A stretch of DNA of 8,325 nt from an uncultured Treponema sp. (GTDB lineage Bacteria; Spirochaetota; Spirochaetia; Treponematales; Treponemataceae): NCBI GenBank assembly GCA_905372205.1, contig CAJPOH010000024.1:1-8325 (forward strand), written 5' to 3'. Numbering within the stretch: the stretch's first letter is position 1; each line of letters begins with the position of its first letter. Made by a program: the position numbers and the translations under genes. Positions 5,218 to 8,325 of this stretch are shown piece after piece. The notes under the pieces are model-generated. The model saw nothing but the letters and a program-made list of their open reading frames with translations, did not search any database and had not been told where the DNA came from.

Positions 5218-6627
5218 TTAAAGAGGAGATTCCATACCTAACTCTCGCATCTGTTGTGCTTCTTCACAGAGAGCAAGATATTCTCCCCGCCTTTGATTTG
5301 ATTTGATTATGTAATTTTTAATTGTGGTTAACTCGATTTTAATACCTTGTATTTTACTCCTTATTTCAGGTTTTTCTTTCTTAAAATACTCATCAAGTCC
5401 TGCTAACTGGCTAACCAATTCGTTGGCTTCAGCCAAATTTCTATTTAGAACGTCAAGTAAGTCCTCTTCTTTTGCATCTCTAATCTTTTTTTTCATACTT
5501 TCAGTTTGTGTAGAAAGGCTAGCAAAAAACATAGCTTTAGAAATTACACGGTGTTCAAATTCTTCCCATACCAACACACATCGTTTTTTTGATTGTGTTA
5601 AACTATCTTCTACAACAATAGAAATCTCACAAGGATGTTCTGCTATGTTGAATACTTGTCGCAAAAAACTAAGAAACTTTTTAAAGAAAGTTCTGTTTGC
5701 TTCATCTAAAATGCTTTTATTTTCACGTATTTTTTCAAGAGCCTTAGCAAAATGACTACCTGTAAAACCCAATGCTTGCAATGCAAGTAATAGATATGGA
5801 CGAGTATCCTCAATTTTCTTTTGTTTTTCAGTTTCTTGCTTAACTTTTGAAAATAATTCTTGCAAGACCTGTTCTTGATATGTTTTGTGATCAACACTAT
5901 AGTCTTCTTTCAATATTTCAATTACAAACTCAGCATAAAAGGGAAGTTTTTTTGCTTTTAATGCAAATATCCTCTTGATTTCTTTTAATATTTTTGAAGG
6001 ATTTAAGTAATCATCACTTGTTGGTTTTACATAAGGCATAACATCCTTTCTAACACTTAGTTTATATTTTTGCCTATAAAAAAATAGCAATGCCCTAAGA
6101 CAATTACTTATGTTTGCATCAGCATTTGCAAGATTTGAGAGAGCACCTCTTAAAACAGTTGTAGAAACCTTGTCTGTACTAGAAAATATGGGAGCAATTA
6201 TTTCGTAAAGTTCAACGGTGTTTTGACTTTTAGATTTAGGAGAAAAGTCTGACCATGAAAAAGTTGCATTCAATGCTAAGAGTTTTTGCATTCTTTTGGG
6301 AGTTAAAAAATCGGTATTAAATTGATAGTAGCCCATAAGAAAGTCAAGCATTGTCTCATATTGTGCAAGTCTTGCTCCCAATATACTTGGGGCTTCAGTT
6401 TTCATAAACGGAGAAGAATCAGGAATTTCAATCTCTGTCATTTTGCTATCATATTTGTAGGGATCATTGTGAATAAGACGCTTTTTGAGAAGTAAATTTC
6501 TCACTATCTTAACAAAGGTTATTTGTATCCCATAGTTTTCAAACGCAAATGGTAATACTGTATTATTTAGTTCCTCTGCACGTCTAATCAATGCTCCTTC
6601 CAATTCTTGTGTAAAAGTGTTTTCCAT
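5218..6627 (-). CDS. Hypothetical helical protein of 469 residues
   Basis: I do not recognise this protein. It has no signal peptide and no membrane segment, so it is probably cytoplasmic. It is rich in Lys, Glu and Leu and looks almost wholly helical. A tyrosine- and phenylalanine-rich part (90-130) is followed by a long helical middle (150-330). A short stretch at 334-356 (EISIVVEDS... CVLVWEEF) could form strands. Residues about 374-445 look like a coiled coil. No catalytic motif, zinc site, Walker motif or helix-turn-helix stands out. The ATG has only a weak AAGG (6638-6641) 10 nt upstream. It converges with tsaD, and the barrel gene on the same strand ends 217 bp upstream, so it may have its own promoter, though none is clear. 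A lineage-restricted (spirochaetal) protein is my inference. A structural or regulatory role would fit the coiled coil, but nothing more specific is supported. Confidence 0.75.
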   Translation of the reverse strand: MENTFTQELEGALIRRAEELNNTVLPFAFENYGIQITFVKIVRNLLLKKRLIHNDPYKYDSKMTEIEIPDSSPFMKTEAPSILGARLAQYETMLDFLMGYYQFNTDFLTPKRMQKLLALNATFSWSDFSPKSKSQNTVELYEIIAPIFSSTDKVSTTVLRGALSNLANADANISNCLRALLFFYRQKYKLSVRKDVMPYVKPTSDDYLNPSKILKEIKRIFALKAKKLPFYAEFVIEILKEDYSVDHKTYQEQVLQELFSKVKQETEKQKKIEDTRPYLLLALQALGFTGSHFAKALEKIRENKSILDEANRTFFKKFLSFLRQVFNIAEHPCEISIVVEDSLTQSKKRCVLVWEEFEHRVISKAMFFASLSTQTESMKKKIRDAKEEDLLDVLNRNLAEANELVSQLAGLDEYFKKEKPEIRSKIQGIKIELTTIKNYIIKSNQRRGEYLALCEEAQQMRELGMESPL

Positions 6628-6661
6628 AGTGCTATCGCCTTAAAACATCTTGAGAGCAAAA

Positions 6662-6873
6662 ATGATTTTTGACATTATTCAAGATATTCCTAACAATAAT
6701 CGGCTTATTAAGATAAAGGGTTTAATTGAAGAAAAAGCTTATCTATTATGGAATGCTCTGTTTTTCGTAGATATGTTTTAGCAATCGACAATCATGCATT
6801 ACCAAAAAAAACATCTAATAATGAAATATCAAAGAAGAAACCTATTAAAATTCATAACCAAGACTTAATTTGA
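6662..6873 (+). pseudogene. Possible small gene split by a frameshift
   Basis: An ATG at 6662, with GAGAG (6652-6656) 5 nt before it, opens a 39-codon frame ending in TAG at 6779-6781. It starts MIFDIIQDIPNNNRLIKIKG and has ordinary low-GC codon use. A second frame, open from ATG 6748 to TGA 6871-6873, continues in similar style. The two would join into one 70-residue product (… NALFFRRYVLAIDNHALPKK …) if the five-T run at 6761-6765 had six T. This could be a decayed gene, a sequencing slip, or chance. The joined frame overlaps the 3' end of the opposing barrel gene by 29 nt, and the start lies 34 bp from the divergent 469-residue gene. I recognise no family. Confidence 0.3.
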
Positions 6874-8185
6874 CAAAGTTATTTTTCTTGTATTGACTAT
6901 AGCTTCCTTGAGTATTTTTGCCAAGAAAAATACCCACCTTAGCGTCCAAAAGTATTGTTCCAAAAAGGCAATGGATTGAAGGTATTATTGCAAAGTCAAC
7001 ATTTTCAAAACCTGCTATAAAGCTAAGTTTCCACTCCACTGCTCCTCGTAAAATGCTTTGAGAAAGTGAAAAAAAGAATAAAGTGTCTGTCATACTATTA
7101 TTTCTAAATAATGCAAAAGAAGCATCATTCCTTTTGTTAAAATAAACAGTTTCTCTTAATAGCAGGTTTAATGTTAGTCCATATCTTAGGGCAAGATCAA
7201 AACCTGCATTCCATGCTACGTTAGAATCCCTAGCTCCATGATTGCCTATAATGTTAGCACAAAATTCTGCTCTTAGATTAACAGGTCCCAAAACAGTACC
7301 ATAGTCTATTCCAATATTGTGAAAACTAGGATACTGGGCTTCAAAATTAGTTGCCTTAACAATAGGTTTTTTGCTATATCCATAAAAATATTGAAAACCT
7401 AAATCATGACTTAAAGCTATTGTAGTAGTAAGCCTAAGTCCACCATGGGAATAAGAAAACTTTGCTGTGTCTTTAGTTAAGACATCTTGCAACTTTTTGC
7501 CCTCATTTATACCTGTAAAATCTTCAATCTCATAAACAGAATAGGGTTTCCAACGTCCTTCTAAAACAAAAAGACTTGGAATAAACATTGGTAAAAATAC
7601 ACCTTCGAGTTTTACATCATGAGGAAAGTATGCAGAAAACTGAAACATTGGGATGCTAAGTTTTTTGTTTTCTTCAATATCAAAGCTATCAGTTTCATCC
7701 TTTGGGTTTACAATGTCTAGGACACTGAATAAGTCAGAACGCCCCCAGTTAAGTTTTTTAAGTCCTCCAAAAAAGTAAAAAGCTCCCACGTTTGCTTGCA
7801 AAAAAGCCTCGTCAATCCAACGAGGAATAATTGGCTCGTTTGAAAGTAAGTGTTTTTGAGCTAAATTGAAAGGTAATGTTTCATCATTCAAATTGACAGA
7901 AAAAAGGGCATAACTTAATGGTGCTGTAGCTTCTAATTTTAATCTTGCCCAAACAAGCGATGAAGGCCTAACATCTTGAAATCTCTTAAAGTCATCAAAA
8001 AAAAGTTTTAAACCTGTATAAATAGAACCACCAAGATTCACAGAAAAACCATCTTTATCTGAAGATGCATCATCAAAATCAAAACTTACATTATCTTCAA
8101 TTGCCGGCTCTTCTTCATTAGTATTTGTTTGAGCATAAAAAGAAAAACACACAAGAATAAATAGTAAGATAGACAAGTTTTTCAA
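6845..8185 (-). CDS. Outer-membrane beta-barrel protein, DUF1302-like
   Basis: A 446-residue exported protein. Residues 1-18 form a signal peptide (KNLSILLFILVCFSF core, cleavage probably near YAQ). An acidic linker (24-45) follows, then repeated amphipathic stretches with alternating aromatic and polar residues, ending in LGYEF with a terminal Phe, the usual barrel-assembly signal. The segment NWGRSDLFSVLDIVNPKD (146-163) resembles the conserved WG…D…V(I/L)D(V/I)VNP region of DUF1302 outer-membrane proteins, which in other bacteria often sit beside RND exporters and lipoprotein-carrier-like proteins. The substrate is unknown. The start is TTG (8183-8185): a stop codon lies in frame just upstream, and the signal peptide fits this start. 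AGGTAG, in the last codons of the preceding gene, serves as ribosome site. It follows the LolA-like gene by 2 nt, so they are co-transcribed and probably translationally coupled. Confidence 0.75.
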   Translation of the reverse strand: MKNLSILLFILVCFSFYAQTNTNEEEPAIEDNVSFDFDDASSDKDGFSVNLGGSIYTGLKLFFDDFKRFQDVRPSSLVWARLKLEATAPLSYALFSVNLNDETLPFNLAQKHLLSNEPIIPRWIDEAFLQANVGAFYFFGGLKKLNWGRSDLFSVLDIVNPKDETDSFDIEENKKLSIPMFQFSAYFPHDVKLEGVFLPMFIPSLFVLEGRWKPYSVYEIEDFTGINEGKKLQDVLTKDTAKFSYSHGGLRLTTTIALSHDLGFQYFYGYSKKPIVKATNFEAQYPSFHNIGIDYGTVLGPVNLRAEFCANIIGNHGARDSNVAWNAGFDLALRYGLTLNLLLRETVYFNKRNDASFALFRNNSMTDTLFFFSLSQSILRGAVEWKLSFIAGFENVDFAIIPSIHCLFGTILLDAKVGIFLGKNTQGSYSQYKKNNFVKLSLGYEF

Positions 8186-8187
8186 TT

Positions 8188-8325
8188 TTATCTACCTGTT
8201 TCTAGATATTTTGTTGTAAACACCTTTTCTGGTATTTTCATACCATAATCTACTTTTTGTAATTCAATTATAGTAGAAGTATTTGTTGCTACCGTCGAAA
8301 GTTTTGTTTGCATAGGAGTTAGGAC
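8188..8325 (-). CDS. C-terminus of a LolA-like outer-membrane lipoprotein-sorting protein (partial)
   Basis: The last 45 codons of a minus-strand gene that enters from the right edge and stops with TAA at 8188-8190. The visible tail reads ELQKVDYGMKIPEKVFTTKY followed by LETGR. A tail of this type (strand, then IP…VFT…YLE.GR) is what I know from the LolA-like 'outer membrane lipoprotein-sorting protein' group (COG2834), periplasmic carriers with a half-barrel fold that often neighbour RND exporters. The call rests on these few residues and on the neighbouring barrel gene, so it is moderate. It is the upstream partner of the barrel gene, 2 nt apart. The signal peptide and body lie outside the window. 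Confidence 0.6.
   Translation of the reverse strand, partial: VLTPMQTKLSTVATNTSTIIELQKVDYGMKIPEKVFTTKYLETGR

Noticed and set aside
5184..5306. 40-codon plus-strand frame overlapping the tsaD stop as TGATG
   Set aside because: The overlap looks like translational coupling, but the frame runs antisense into the convincing 469-residue gene and its product looks like nothing known.
5324..5755. 143-codon plus-strand frame with hydrophobic start
   Set aside because: It lies wholly opposite the 469-residue gene, and its hydrophobic, Ser-rich make-up is what antisense of a Lys/Glu-rich helical gene gives.

Overview
The window is about 8.3 kb of AT-rich bacterial chromosome. The closest fit is a spirochaete of the Treponema type. 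That rests on the AT-rich codon use, a TrmJ/TsaD housekeeping background, an outer-membrane barrel next to a LolA-like gene tail, and a large RND/MMPL-type exporter. It is an inference from gene content, not proven.

Layout from left to right. Bases 1-587 have no convincing gene. They hold a GC-richer block (about 59-298) full of small hairpins, ending in a perfect 28-bp palindrome and bracketed by a 10-bp direct repeat. Three 23-bp tandem repeats (317-385) and a good promoter follow, leading to tRNA-Lys(CUU) at 588-660. The tRNA terminator lies inside the 3' end of the convergent trmJ gene. On the minus strand a 12-helix RND exporter (3861-1492) and trmJ (GTG start, 1487-699) form a tightly spaced pair. 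The 300-bp gap 3862-4161 separates this pair from the divergent tsaD (4162-5184, plus strand). It contains a second large palindrome, two more hairpins in a GC-rich stretch, and a candidate promoter for each side. The tsaD promoter sits so close to the ATG that the message may be leaderless. An unrecognised 469-residue protein (6627-5218, minus) converges on tsaD. The 217-bp gap after it may hold a small, frameshifted reading frame on the plus strand. The right edge is a minus-strand operon: the C-terminal 45 codons of a probable LolA-like lipoprotein-sorting protein, then, 2 nt later with a TTG start, a signal-peptide-bearing outer-membrane barrel resembling DUF1302 proteins.

Two functional themes appear. 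One is anticodon-loop chemistry: TrmJ (2'-O-methylation at position 32), TsaD (t6A at position 37) and a tRNA-Lys carrying C32 and A37. The other is envelope traffic: RND/MMPL exporter, LolA-like carrier and outer-membrane barrel, gene types that co-occur in other bacteria, although here the exporter is separated from the other two. I see no CRISPR array, transposase, phage gene or clear defence system. The least explained parts are the two palindrome-plus-GC-rich blocks, the 23-bp repeats and the 469-residue protein.
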